Source: Elymus sibiricus (lineage: Eukaryota; Streptophyta; Magnoliopsida; Poales; Poaceae). From it: DNA of 64,000 bases. The notes under the pieces were generated by a model that was not told where the DNA came from, ran no database searches, and was given only the letters and a program-made list of their open reading frames with translations. Location of the stretch: positions 367,004,720 to 367,068,719 of the forward strand of contig CM077671.1 of the NCBI GenBank assembly GCA_039707655.1, in the 5' to 3' direction. Of the stretch, positions 53,105 to 64,000 are shown piece after piece (the first letter of the stretch is position 1; each line of letters opens with the position of its first letter). Made by a program: the position numbers and the translations under genes.

Positions 53105-54151
53105 CTATTTTTCTTATTTTTGGTTTTAGACCTTTTTAGGATATTTTAGTTTTAGTTTTCTTTTAAACAAATTCAAAAACAAATGTTTCTTTTGCAATTC
53201 TTTTTGATTTAATTCTTTTTGCTATTAAAGTTTTTAACTAATGTTATCAAATGTTTGTTACTAATGTTTTAAACAGAATTATATGTCATATATTTTAGTT
53301 TAATTCTTTTGTTACTAAAACATTATATGTCATCATATGTCATCTATTTAAACAAATGTTACCAAATGTTTGTTACTAATGTTTTAAACAGAATTATATG
53401 TCATCTATTAAAGAATATGTAAAACAATTACTAAAATATAATTCTTTTTGACATTTAATTCTTTTTGCTACTAAAACTAAAATATATGTCATCTATGTCA
53501 TACAAATGTTTCTTTAATAACAAAAGAATTAAATCAAAAGTCATGCCTAGTTTTGATTTAATTCTTTTTGCTATTAAAGTTTTTAACAAATGTCATCTAT
53601 GTCATACAACGTTTCTCTCTTATCATACAACGTTTCTTTCTTATCATCTCCGATGCTTCTGTTGTATTCATCTATATATGTCAAGACGTTTAAGCCATGT
53701 CTATATTAACCTTGTTATTTTATATGGAGCCACCAACTGGGACTAACCGCGTATGACCAACCTTGCAAAACTTGGGACTGAAATCACTACAACTGGTGAG
53801 GGTGTGTATGGCCTATGTCTGTCAACCTTAAGCGACTTATCTGGAATGCTTAGAAGACATTCATATTTTGTTTGGACATAATTGCATTGATTAACTCCTC
53901 TGTATAATTAAAATACTAAAAGGATAGGAATAATTGAAATTTCATAACTTAATAAATAATTATTCTAAAATCATGTTTCAAATGCCAAAATGCCCTAGCT
54001 AGCTCTTACAAAGATTCCCTCCGGTTTGTCAAAAGTGGCACTTTCCAGCTATAAGTCCAGAATCTCACACTAGAGAGAAAGTGATGGCGGTGAAGCCGGT
54101 CACATCCCAGAGTGGGATCTTGGGATATAAAACTTTTTCTTCGCGTGTGCC
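53105..54151. other. AT-rich CACTA end and flanking intergenic sequence
   Basis: 53105-53660 is AT-rich with a recurring word ATATGTCAT(C/A)TA and repeats of TTTTGCTA(T/C)TAAA. 53799-54151 is flanking sequence with no gene recognised. Confidence 0.4.
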
Positions 54152-54201
54152 TCATACGTCTGTTTTACATCATGATTTCCTACTGTTATTTATAATGTTT
54201 T
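54152..54201 (+). repeat. Truncated LTR start (Athila-type)
   Basis: CATACGTCTGTTTTACATCA followed by TGATTTCCTACTGTTATTTA closely matches the first 50 bp of the 15552 LTR family (with a changed first dinucleotide). It is cut at 54202 by the next LTR. Confidence 0.6.
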
Positions 54202-57200
54202 TGTAGCGTCCCGACTCAAAACGAGTCAAGCATCTGTGTCAGTGCCATCCCTGGACCAGTATGCTAGCACACACAGTACATCAATGTTTATATCAAAGTG
54301 CAATCACATGTAAATAACATAAAACTGATATATACCTATTAAATCTCAACGGAAACAGTCAACGGGAGTGGAGTCCCAATAAACACCAACGGCAGGTTGA
54401 GTGCAGACCGTAACCCTGAATCGTACTCTTACTCGTCGTTGAAAAGTATCTGCAACATAAGACGTTGCAGCCGTGTAGGTCAGTACATTGAATGTACCGG
54501 CAAGATCACCATAGAAATAAATGATAAAGGCTATTCTATATGCAAAAGGCTTTGTGGCTCTGTGTCTGAGTTTTTGCATAAAAGTTGCTTTTATTTTCCC
54601 TACAACAAAGGAGTCAAACGAAAAATCACTATAAAAGTTGGTTGTTAATGAGATGGTTCCACCAACCAATTCTCATGTCCCAAAAAATATTACTAGACCC
54701 ACTCATCAATTTTATTAATTGTGTTGAGACTGGCTGATAGTATCATCTCCGGTGCTCATATTGTCCATAACCAGGGACACGGCTAATCGATTAGTTTGAC
54801 ACTCTGCAGAGGTTTGTACACTTTACCCGCAAGATTCGATCCCTCATGTTGTGTCCTCGCAATGCCTGGTGTTTGAGAACAAGATGATCGAAACATGGTC
54901 TTACAAAGTGATCCTTTGATAGAAAGTCAGTGCCCATCCAATCCTACCGTTCTTCTACATCTCGTAGCAATCTGACCTACCAGAGTCACCACTAAGGTCA
55001 ACCAAGCCAGAGCCCATATTGACTTGCGGTTGCACACGTAAGCTTTCCGCCCTCGAAGTATCCATCCATCTCTTTGAGCCTGGGTGGCATTCCGTTGGGA
55101 TGATCACAGGTAGATACCAGGATTCCCAGCATAACCATGATAGATATCAGGCTGCCAAAATGCATGTCCAATCCACCTAGAGGTATATTGAGTCCTTGAA
55201 TTCTTGATCATCATGCAGGTCTTGAAATAATTAATTAACCTCACATCACTCCTGAATCTCACAACCAAACCCCGTCTACTAAAGCGTAGTAATTGTGAAG
55301 TAACGTCCCTTCCCGGGCAATGGTAACAGGATGTTGGGTTTCTCCTACCTCATGATACTACAACAAGTTCAAGCTCAATAACCTACTGGATGTATGATGG
55401 AAAGATTGATTCTAGTGCAAATAAAACATAGGTAATGTAAGATGATCAAAGTGAACTTGCCTGTACTGTTGATGAAGATAATACCGCTCTCAGAAAATTA
55501 CTTGATAGAACTATTCGTCACTCTTCGATGAAATCTATATAATTAAACATTGCATTCGTAAGCAAACACTTCTAGCAATCAATTCTACCAATCAAAAAGC
55601 AACACAAAAACCAAACACAAAAGGGTTGGGATGAAGGAAATACTTAAGACAAAAATTAAAACAACAAAACTTCATCAAAACAACCAAGAATAGTTTTTTC
55701 TACAAACAACCTATTCTCAATAGTATCCAAATCAACAACAAAGTAAAATCTAATAAAAATATTTAGTAACTCTTTTACTAGCAAAAAGAATTACTTTTGA
55801 AGAACAACTAATGAACTATCAAAACAACACCCTAGACAACATAAGTATTTGTCTAATAAACTTAACAACAAGAAAACAAAAATATAAATCAAAGGAATAA
55901 CAGAAAGTATTTTTCTCATAAAACTTTATTACAAAAAGAACTAATTGAAAAGCTTTTATTAAACACTTTCTATGACCTAAACATTGTTAACCGCGAATTA
56001 AACCACAAACAATTTCAACTTTAATACAAATTATTTCAGGTCTAAACTAAAGTTAATAGAAAAAATAAATCTTATAAAACAATTTTGAAAGTATTTTCAA
56101 ATAGGAAAATAGCAATGAAATCAATTTGCAAGTTATTATTGAACTAGAATTGATTTCATGCAAAATCAAATAACAATAAATAAGAATAAAAATAAAATAA
56201 TCTTTGTTGAAATACTACTATTAAATAACAGAAAACAAAGTAAAACTTGTGAACTAATACAAAAGAAAACAAATTAAAAACATTTAAAACAAAAGAAATA
56301 GAAATAAATTTAAAAGAACTAAAACAGAATCTGTTTTGTTAAAAATCCTAATTTAAATATTCTAAAAATTCTCAAATTCTACCTACTGTTAAATAAAGTC
56401 ACTAGTGACTAGTACATAAAAGAATCAACTCAAAGCCTATTTTTAAACTCAAGTTATTCACAAAACAAGATTTAAATCAAATCTGTTTGAATTCAAATTT
56501 AAAATTTTCAAATATGGTCAAACTTTATACCTACAGAAACTAGATAAAATTTGTGACATAATTCAAAAAGAATCAAATTAAAATAATAAAAATCCTAAGA
56601 GATATCTAATTTAAAAAACTGAAACTATTCTGTTTTTAAAACAGAAAGAGAAAAAGAAAACAAATCTAACTAACGGACAAGGGTACACGTGGCGCTACGC
56701 TATTGGCCGAAAGGGGTGTGCGCTAGAGCTAATCAGGCGGACGACCGCAAAGTAGAGCATAACGCTTCGGCTAAAATTAACAAAAAGAAAATCGGACGGT
56801 TCAGTAAAATAAAACCGAATTGGTACGTAGTGTCTAATCTACACCGTAGGTTCTAGATCGGACGGGCGAGGAGGCTTACCGAGTCTAGGTCGCCGGTGAG
56901 GGGATTCCGGCGAGGCGGCGGTGGCAACAGGGGGCTCGGGGTCGTCGGGGAGGGAGCTCCGGTGGGTCTTCGGCGACGGCGCTGGTACTCCTCAATGCAG
57001 ACGAGCACGGCGGGACGTCTGGTGGTGTCGGCGAAGCACGGGGACGTCGAGGTGGGGCAGAACATCGATAATGGCGACGGTGGCAGCTCGGGAGTCTGGT
57101 GGAGGCGTCTGTGGTGTTCGTTGGCATCGGTGAAGGGGTCCAGGTGGTGCTGCGGGACGCGGCGATGAGGTAGGTGGCCACGGGGAGAGGTGGGGAGGTC

Positions 57201-57344
57201 CGGGGCAAGATGTGGCTCGTCAATGGCACGGCGGTGGCTTCGGACTCCGGCGAGCGGGCAGAGTAGAGGGTTTCGGGATGGGGCAGGGGCGAAATCGAGC
57301 GAGGGGGCGAGGGGCTTTATAGGTAGAGGCTAGGGGGTGCTAGA
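54202..57344 (-). repeat. Long LTR of an unclassified retrotransposon, reverse orientation, incomplete
   Basis: It starts TGTAGCGTCCCGACTC. I read the minus strand as the transcribed strand: a TATAAAG box (rc of 57315-57321) is followed by a GC-rich leader with a splice-donor-like TCGGTAAGCC (rc of 56873-56882), then a long AT-rich stretch whose plus strand is A-rich (55600-56650), ending CGGGACGCTACA at 54202. No primer site follows at the 54201 side, so this is a 3' or solo LTR. An Angela-type element cuts it at 57345. Frames at 56853-57229 follow GC bias. Confidence 0.5.
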
Positions 57345-59137
57345 TGTTGGGGAATGTTGCATGGGAAACAAAAAAAATTCCTATGCACACGCAAGATCTA
57401 TCCATGGTGATGAGGATCTACGAGAGGGAGAGTGGATCTACATACCCTTGTAGATCGCTAAGCGGGAAGCGTTAAGAAACGCGGTTGATGTAGTCGAACG
57501 TCTTCGCGATCCAAATCGCCGAGCGTCCCGCGATCCAATCACGATCTAGTACCGAACGGACGGCACCTCCGCGTTCAGCACACGTACAGCTCGATGACGA
57601 CCTCCACCTTCTTGATCCAGCAAGAGGGAGCGGAGAGGTAGATGAGTTCTCCGGCAGCGCGATGGCGTGGCGGCGATGGTGGTGGAACTATTCCGGCAGG
57701 GCTTCGCCTAAGCACCGCCGAACTAGACTAGAGGAGAAAACGATCTAGATGAAGTAGAGGGAGCACGTGGCAATTAGGGTTAGCCCTCACCTCTAAACCT
57801 CTAGTATATATAGGAGGGAGGGGGAGGGGCTGGCCGGCCAAGACCTCCTCCTAGGAGTCGGCCGAAGTGGGAGGTGGAGTCCTACTCCAATCCTACTAGG
57901 AGTAGGATTCCTCCTGTCCACTTGGAAACCTTTTCCACCTTTCCTCCCTTTGGGTTTTTCCCACCTCCAGCCGCATGGGCCTTGTTGGGGGGTTCGGCCA
58001 ACCCACCAAGGGTTGGTTCACCACCTCCTACAGCCCATGAGGCCCCTTGGGTCGAAAGGCCCCTCCCGATGGTCCCCGGTACCCTCCCGGCACTCCCGGT
58101 ACACTACCGAAGTACCCGAAACTTTTCCGGTGACCAAAACGGGACTTCCTATATATAAATCTTTACCTCTGGACCATTCCGGAGCTCCTCGTGACGTCCG
58201 GGATCTCATCCGGGACTCCGAACAACCTTCTGTCACCACCATACATAACTCTATACTTCCGAAACATCACCGAACGTTAAGTGTGCAGACCCTGCGGGTT
58301 CGAGAACTATGTAGACATGACCGAGACACCTCTACGGTCAATAACCAATAGCGGGACCTGGATGCCCATATTGGTTCCTACATATTCTACGAAGATCTTC
58401 ATCGGTTGAACCTCTATGTCAAGGATTCACTTAATCCCGTATGCTGTTCCCTTTGTTCTTCGGTATGTTACTTGCCCGGGATTCGATCGTCGGTATCTCT
58501 ATACCTAGTTCAATCTCGTTACCGGCAAGTCTCTTTACTCGTTCCGTAACACAAGATCCTGTGGCTAACACTTTAGTCAAATTGCTTGCAAGGCTTGTTG
58601 TGATGTTGTATTAACGAGTGGGCCCTGAGATACCTCTCCGTCACACGGAGTAACAAATCCCAGTCTTGATCCATGCCTACTCAACAGACACCCTCGGAGA
58701 TACCTGTAGAGCATCTTTATAGTCACCCAGTTACGTTGCGACGTTTGATACACACAAGGTACTCCTCCGGTGTCCATGAGTTGCATGATCTCATGGTCAT
58801 AGGAACAGATACTTGACATGCAGAAAACTATAGCAATAAACTGGCACGATCATATGCTACGTTTATAGTTTGGGTCTTGTCCATCACATCATTCTCCTAA
58901 TGATGTGATCTTGTTATCAAATGACATCTCATGTCTATGGCTAGGAAACCTTGACCATCTTTGATCAAGAAGCTAGTCTACTAGAGGCACACTAGGGACA
59001 CAGTGTTTTCTATGTATCCACACATGTATCGGTGTTTCCAGTCAATACAGTTATAGCTGACAATAAACGATTATCATTGAACAAGGAAATATAATAATAA
59101 CTACTTTTATTATTGCCTCTAGGGCATATTTCCAACA
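57345..59137 (-). repeat. 3' LTR of the reverse Angela-type element
   Basis: The 1793-bp LTR begins TGTTGGGGAATGTTGC and ends GGGCATATTTCCAACA on the plus strand. It is homologous to 5963-7721 in reverse complement but clearly diverged in the region 57600-58140. The TATA box is at 57805-57812. Confidence 0.95.
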
Positions 59138-59152
59138 GTCTCCCACTTGCAC
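59138..59152 (-). other. Polypurine tract (reverse)
   Basis: GTCTCCCACTTGCAC is the exact reverse complement of the tract at 12727-12741. Confidence 0.9.
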
Positions 59153-59239
59153 TAGAGTCAATAATCTAGCTCACATCACTATGTGATTTACAATGTAATG
59201 AATCTAACACCCATACAGTTCTGGTGTTGATCATGTTTA

Positions 59240-59736
59240 GCCCTTGGAAGAGGTTTAGTCATCGGATCTGCAACATTCAGATCCGTGTGTACTTTGCAAA
59301 TGTTTATGTCGTCCTCCTTGATATAATCGCGGATGGAATTGAAACGTCGCTTTTATGTGTCTGGTCCTCTTGTAAAACCTTGGTTCCTTGGCTAGAGCAG
59401 TGGCACCAGTGTTGTCACAGAACAGAGTCATTGGGTTTAGTGCACTAGGCACTACTCCAAGATCTGTCATGAACTCCTTCATCCAGACACCTTCCTTCGC
59501 CGCCTCCGAGGCAGCGATGTACTCCGCTTCGCACGTAGAATCAGCTACCACGCTTTGCTTGGAACTGCACCAGCTTACCGCACCCCCATTGAGAATAAAT
59601 ACGTATCCGGTTTGCGACTTAGAGTCATCCGGATCAGTGTCAAAGCTTGCATCGACGTAACCCTTTACGACGAGCTCTTGATCACCTCCATAAACGAGAA
59701 ACATGTCCTTAGTCCTTTTCAGGTACTTCAGGATAT
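59240..59736 (-). pseudogene. Copia RNase H and pol C terminus (reverse Angela-type element)
   Basis: On the minus strand the frame 59704-59255 holds the copia RNase H region: G-Y-V-D-A-S-F-D-T-D, S-K-S-Q-T-G-Y-V-F, S-W-x-S-K-Q-S-V-V-A-x-S-T-x-E-A-E-Y and the C-D-N-T-G-A-x-A-L-A block, then R-T-R-H-I. The frame is lost shortly before the polypurine tract. The solo LTR at 59737 separates it from the RT. Confidence 0.85.
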
Positions 59737-62725
59737 TGATACGTCTCCATCGTATCTACTTTTCCAAACTCTTTTGCCCTTGTTTTGGACTCTAATTTGC
59801 ATGATTTGAATGGAACTAACCCGGACTGACGCTGTTTTCAGCAGAATTGCCTTGGTGCTATTTTTGTGCAGAAATAAAAGTTCTCGGATTGACCTGAAAA
59901 TTTACGGAGAATATTTTTAGAATTAATAAAAAATACTGGCAAAAGAATCAACTAGAGGGGTCCACCCATTGGCCACAAGCCAGGGGGGCGCCCCCCCCCC
60001 CTAGGGCGTGCCCAGGTGGCTTGTGGGCCCCATGCAACTCCTCCGACCTCAACTCCAACTCCATATAACCCTATTCGGGGAGAAAAAAATCAAGGAGAAG
60101 AGTTCATCACGTTTCACGATACGGAGCCGCCGCCACCTCCTGTTCTTCCTCGGGAGGGCAGATCTGGGGTCCGTTTTGGGCTCCGGAGAGGGGAAATCGA
60201 CGCCGTCGTCATCACCAACCATCCTTCATCACCAATTTCATGATGCTCTCCGCCGTTCGTGAGTAATCCCATCGTAGGCTTGCTGGACGGTGATGGGTTG
60301 GATGAGATTTACCATGTAATCGAGTTAGTTTTGTTAGGGTTTGATCCCTAGTATCCACTATGTTCTGAGATTGATGTTGCTATGACTTTGCTATGCTTAA
60401 TGCTTGTCACTAGGGCCTGCTACTTCTCGAGCATGCGTTGGTTTCCGTGAAGAGGAACGGGTGATGCAGCAAAGTAGATAAGTATTTCCCTCAGTTGTTG
60501 AGAACCAAGGTATCAATCTAGTAGGAGATACAAGCAAGTCCCCAATAGATGTACCTACACAAAGAATCAAACACTTGCACCCAACGCTATAAAGGGGTTG
60601 TCAATCCCTTCACGGTTACTTGCAAGGATGAGATCTGATAGAGATAGATAGATATGATTGCTTGAAAGGAAAGTAAAACAAAAGTAAAAATAATGCAGCA
60701 AGGTATTTTTGGTTTTAGATCTGAAAGTATAATATGGAAAATAGACCCGGGGGCCATAGGTTTCACTAGAGGCTTCTCTCATGATGGCAAGTATTACGGT
60801 GGGTGAACAAATTACTGTCGAGCAATTGATAGAAAAGCGAATAATTATGAAGATATCCAAGGCAATGATTATGCATATAGGCATCACGTCCGTGTCAAGT
60901 AGACCGAAACGATTCTGCATCTACTACTATTACTCCACACATCGACCGGCTCCTGCCTGCATCTAGAGTATTAAGTTCATGAAGAACAGAGTAACACATT
61001 AGGTAAGATGACATGATGTAGAGGGATAAACTCAAGCAATATGATGAAAACCCCATCTTTTTATCCTCGATGGCAACAATACAATACGTGCCCCGCTACC
61101 CCTACTATGTCACTGGGTGAGGACACCGCAAGATTGAACCCAAAACTAAGCACTTCTCCCATTGCAAGAATTACCAATCTAGTTGGCCAAACCAAACCAA
61201 TAACTCGAAGAGACTTGCAAAGATATGAAATCATGCATATAAGAATTCAGAAAAGACTCAAATAATATTCATAGATAATCTGAACATAAACCCACAATTC
61301 ATCGGATCTCGACAAACACACCGCAAAAGAGTATTACATCGGATAGATCTCCATGAAGATCATGAAGAACATGGTATTGAAGAGCAAAGAGAGAGAAGAA
61401 GCCATCTAGCTACTAGCTATGGACCCAAAGGTCTGTGGTGAACTACTCACGCATCATCGGAGGGGCAATGGAGTTGATGTAGATGCCCTCCGTGATCGAA
61501 TCCTCCTCCGGCAGATTACCGGAAAAGGCTCCAAGATTGGATCTCACGGGAACCGATGCTCCTGGCGGCGGAAAAGTGTTTTCATGGCTCTCTCTGGTAT
61601 CCAGGGAATATTTGTCAATTTATAGGCCGAGAAATAGGGTTGGGGGAGCTGCTGTGGGCCCACAAGCCAGGGGGGCGCGCCCTACCCCCCTGGGCGCGCC
61701 CCTGTGGCTTGTGGCCACACGGCGGCTCTCCTGCCTTGGTCTCCAAGCTTGGTAGATGTCTTCTGGTCCAAGAAAAATTATTTCGAAGATTTTATTCCGT
61801 TTGGACTCCGTTTAATATTCCTTATCTACAATACTCAAAAACAAGGAAAAAACAGAAACTGGCACTAGGCTCTAGATTAATAGGTTAGTCCCAAAAATAA
61901 TATAAAATAGCATATTAATGCATATAAAACATCCAAAACAGATAATATAATAGCATGGAACAATCAAAAATTATAGATACATTGGAGACGTATCAGGGCC
62001 CGAGTGCCATGATTTCAGATCTGAACCTATTATGTTTTCATGAATATATATGTGTTCTTGATCCTATCTTGCAAGTTGTAGACACCTATTACGAGTTATG
62101 ATCCGCATCCCCCAGGGTGACAATAACTGGGATTCTTTCCGGTGATTACCGTAGTTTGAGGAGTTCATGTATTCACTAAGTGCTAATGCTTTGGTCCAGT
62201 TCTCTATTAAAAGGAGGCCTTAATATCCCTTAGTTTCCATTAGGACCCCGATGCCACGGGAGGGTAGGACAAAAGATGTCATGCAAGTTCTTTTTCATAA
62301 GCACGTATGACTATATATTGAATACATGCCTACATTATATTGATGAATTGGAGCTAGTTCTGTGTCACCCTTTGTTATAACCGTTGCATGATGAATGACA
62401 TCCGACATAATTATCCATCACTGATCTGTTGCCTACGAGCTTTTCATATATTGATCTTTGCTAAAGTTACTTTTCCGTTGCCACTGTTATGATTGCTACA
62501 AACCCGCTACTGTTACTTTTGCTACCGTCACCGTTATTTCCATACTACTTTGCTACTAAATACTTTGCTACAGATATTAAGTCTTTCAGGTGTGGTTAAA
62601 TTGACAACTCAGCTGCTAATACTCGAGAATATTCTTTGGCTCCCCTTGTGTCGAATCAATAAAAATTTGGGTTGAATACTCTACCCTCGAAAATTGTTGC
62701 GATCCCCTATACTTGTGGGTTATCA
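59737..62725 (+). repeat. Solo LTR (gypsy-type, TGATACGTCTCC family), TSD GATAT, with a nested solo LTR
   Basis: It starts TGATACGTCTCCATCG and ends GGGTTATCA. GATAT is duplicated exactly (59732-59736 and 62726-62730). Without the nested LTR and its duplicated target it is about 1.4 kb. A promoter hairpin (59971-60029) is followed by TATAA at 60064-60068. Confidence 0.95.
60418..61995 (-). repeat. Nested solo LTR, TSD GGGCC
   Basis: Read in reverse it begins TGATACGTCTCCAATG and ends GAGAAGTAGCA. GGGCC is duplicated exactly at 60413-60417 and 61996-62000. It is a 1578-bp LTR of a different family from its host LTR. The hairpin (61657-61716) and TATAAAT (rc of about 61618-61624) have the same arrangement as in the other LTRs. 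Confidence 0.95.
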
Positions 62726-62730
62726 GATAT

Positions 62731-64000
62731 TCTTGACCGCCGTCCAATGTTCCATTCCTGGATCACTTTGAAACCTTCCGGCCATACTTATGGCAAGGCT
62801 GACATCGGGTCTTGTGCACAGCATTGCATACATGATAGAGCCTATGGCTGAAGCATAGGGGACGACACTCATCTTTTCTCTATCTTCTGCAGTCACTGGG
62901 CATTGAGTCTTACTCAACTTCACACCTTGCAACACAGGCAAGAACCCCTTCTTGGACTGATCCATTTTGAACTTCTTCAAAACTTTGTCAAGGTATGTGC
63001 TCTGTGAAAGTCCTATTAAGCGTCTCGATCTATCTCTATAGATCTTGATGCCTAATATGAAAGCAACTTCTCCTAGGTCCTTCATTGAAAAACTCTTGTT
63101 CAAATATTCCTTCACGCTTTCCAACATTTCTATATTGTTTCTAATCAGCAATATGTCATCCACATATAATATTAGAAACGCTATAGAGCTCCCACTCACT
63201 TTCTTGTAAATATAAGCTTCTCCGTAAACTTGTATAAACCCGAACGCTTTGATCACCTCATCAAAGCGAAGATTCCAACTCCGAGATGCTTGCACCAGTC
63301 ATAAATGGATCGCTGGAGTTTGCAAACTTTGTCAGCATTCTCTAGATCGACAAAACCTTCTGGTTGCATCATATACAACTCTTCCTTAAGGAAACCGTTA
63401 AGGAACGCTGTTTTGACATCCATCTGCCAAATTTCATAATCGAAAAAGGCAGCTATTGCTAACATAATTCTGACGGACTTAAGCATCGCTACGGGTGAGA
63501 AGTTCTCATCGTAGTCAACTCCTTGAACTTGTGAAAAACCCTTTGCCACAAGTCGAGCTTTATAGACGGTGACATTACCATCTGCGTCTGTCTTTCTCTT
63601 AAAGATCCATTTGTTCTGAATGGCCTTACGCCTTTCAGGTAATACTTCCAAAGCCCATACTTTGTTTTCATACATGGATCCCATCTCGAATTTCATCGCC
63701 TCTAACCATTTCTTGGAATCCGGGCCCATCATCGCTTCTCCATAGCTTGTAGGTTCATCGTTGTCCAACAACATGACCTCTAAGACAGGGTTGCCGTACC
63801 ACTCTGGAGCAGTACGCATCCTTGTCGACCTACGAGGTTCGATAGCAACTTGATCTGAAGCTTCATGATCATCATCATTAACTTCCTCTTCAACCGATGT
63901 AGGCTCTACAGAAACATCTTTCTGCGCTGTGCTACTCTCAGGTTGAAGTAAAGGTTCAACATCCTCATCAAGTTCTATCTTCCTCCCACTCAATTCTTTC
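62731..64000 (-). pseudogene. Copia integrase end and reverse transcriptase (reverse Angela-type element)
   Basis: The minus-strand frames 63993-63253 (integrase C terminus, linker and RT fingers) and 63295-62723 (RT palm and connection) overlap in different frames, so a one-base shift lies at about 63295. The RT block A-F-L-N-G and the catalytic Y-V-D-D box (about 63150-63165) are kept. This copy is better preserved than the one at 9830-12715 but is still broken. The upstream part is outside the window. Confidence 0.9.

Larger units (their letters stand above)
47610..53798 (-). mobile_element. CACTA (En/Spm-type) element without TNPD transposase
   Basis: It begins CACTAGTATAAAACGGGAC at 47610. 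The other end, read in reverse, is CACCAGTTGTAGTG (ends 53798). Subterminal repeats of GTCCCGGTTGG/CCAACCGGGAC in both orientations lie at 47630-47815 and 53045-53104, as in Rim2/Hipa-like grass CACTA elements. The 3-bp flanks AAG and AGG are not identical, so the right boundary is less sure than the left. It carries a decayed accessory gene, a Stowaway MITE and a solo LTR. No TNPD-type transposase is present, so it is non-autonomous. Confidence 0.7.
57345..64000 (-). mobile_element. Angela/BARE-1/WIS-type copia element, reverse, continues beyond the window
   Basis: Its 3' LTR (57345-59137) reads in reverse complement. The polypurine tract and decayed RNase H, RT and integrase regions follow towards the right edge. 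Two nested solo LTRs interrupt it at 59737-62725. The left flank CTAGA (57340-57344) is its candidate target duplication; the other end is not in the window. Confidence 0.95.

Noticed and set aside
60457..61999. An alternative left boundary at 60462 (TGATGCAGC) for the nested solo LTR
   Set aside because: The flanks would be ACGGG and GGGCC, which do not match. The boundary at 60418 gives a perfect GGGCC duplication and restores a continuous host LTR.

Overview
The window is nuclear DNA of a large-genome grass, almost certainly a Triticeae cereal (Triticum/Aegilops type; barley or rye cannot be excluded). The evidence is two Angela/BARE-1/WIS-type copia elements, Athila-type gypsy LTRs that start TGATACGTCC or TGATACGTCTCC, Stowaway and Tourist MITEs, a CACTA element with GTCCCGGTTGG subterminal repeats, a Helitron, and a purple acid phosphatase phytase gene of the Triticeae PAPhy type. 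There is no operon, rRNA, tRNA or CRISPR array. Most of the sequence is nested transposons around a low-copy island at about 17.4-34.6 kb.

Layout. 1-17073: an Athila-type gypsy element that enters from the left edge (gag, pol, third ORF, 3' LTR). A degenerate Angela-type copia element (5963-14504, TSD CGTAT) splits it. 17.1-34.6 kb: the gene island. It has a minus-strand defensin (18301-18665), a 1.37-kb MULE with a perfect 9-bp TSD, a MITE, a plus-strand defensin (21638-21987), LINE and NAM-associated gene remnants, an apparently intact five-exon PAPhy gene on the minus strand (27470-29409) with a GCN4/Skn-1/RY promoter module, and a Helitron (29742-32796) just upstream of that module. 34674-44251: an LTR retrotransposon with no recognisable pol but two long open ORFs (a 728-aa copia-type Gag and a 707-aa accessory protein). 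44.3-47.6 kb: small repeat remnants. 47610-53798: a CACTA element carrying a decayed Ulp1-like protein gene, a Stowaway MITE and a solo LTR (TSD TGTGC). 54202-57344: a reverse-oriented, long LTR. 57345-64000: a reverse Angela-type element leaving the right edge, with a solo LTR (TSD GATAT) that itself holds another solo LTR (TSD GGGCC).

How the parts work. The host genes are two small secreted defensins and a secreted or vacuolar phytase. The most unusual signals are regulatory and lie in the retroelements. The pol-less element carries 32 copies of a short palindrome, TCGGTNNNACCGA, strictly organised in pairs 20-23 bp apart. They lie before the TATA box of each LTR, before an internal TATA box that precedes the accessory ORF, and in a predicted intron. 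Separately, four LTRs of gypsy-type families share a GC-rich hairpin about 31-34 bp upstream of the TATA box, and one arm of it recurs in front of the accessory ORF of the Athila element. In both elements the accessory ORF therefore seems to have a private promoter built from LTR-type modules. All identifications come from reading the sequence and general family knowledge; no database search was run.
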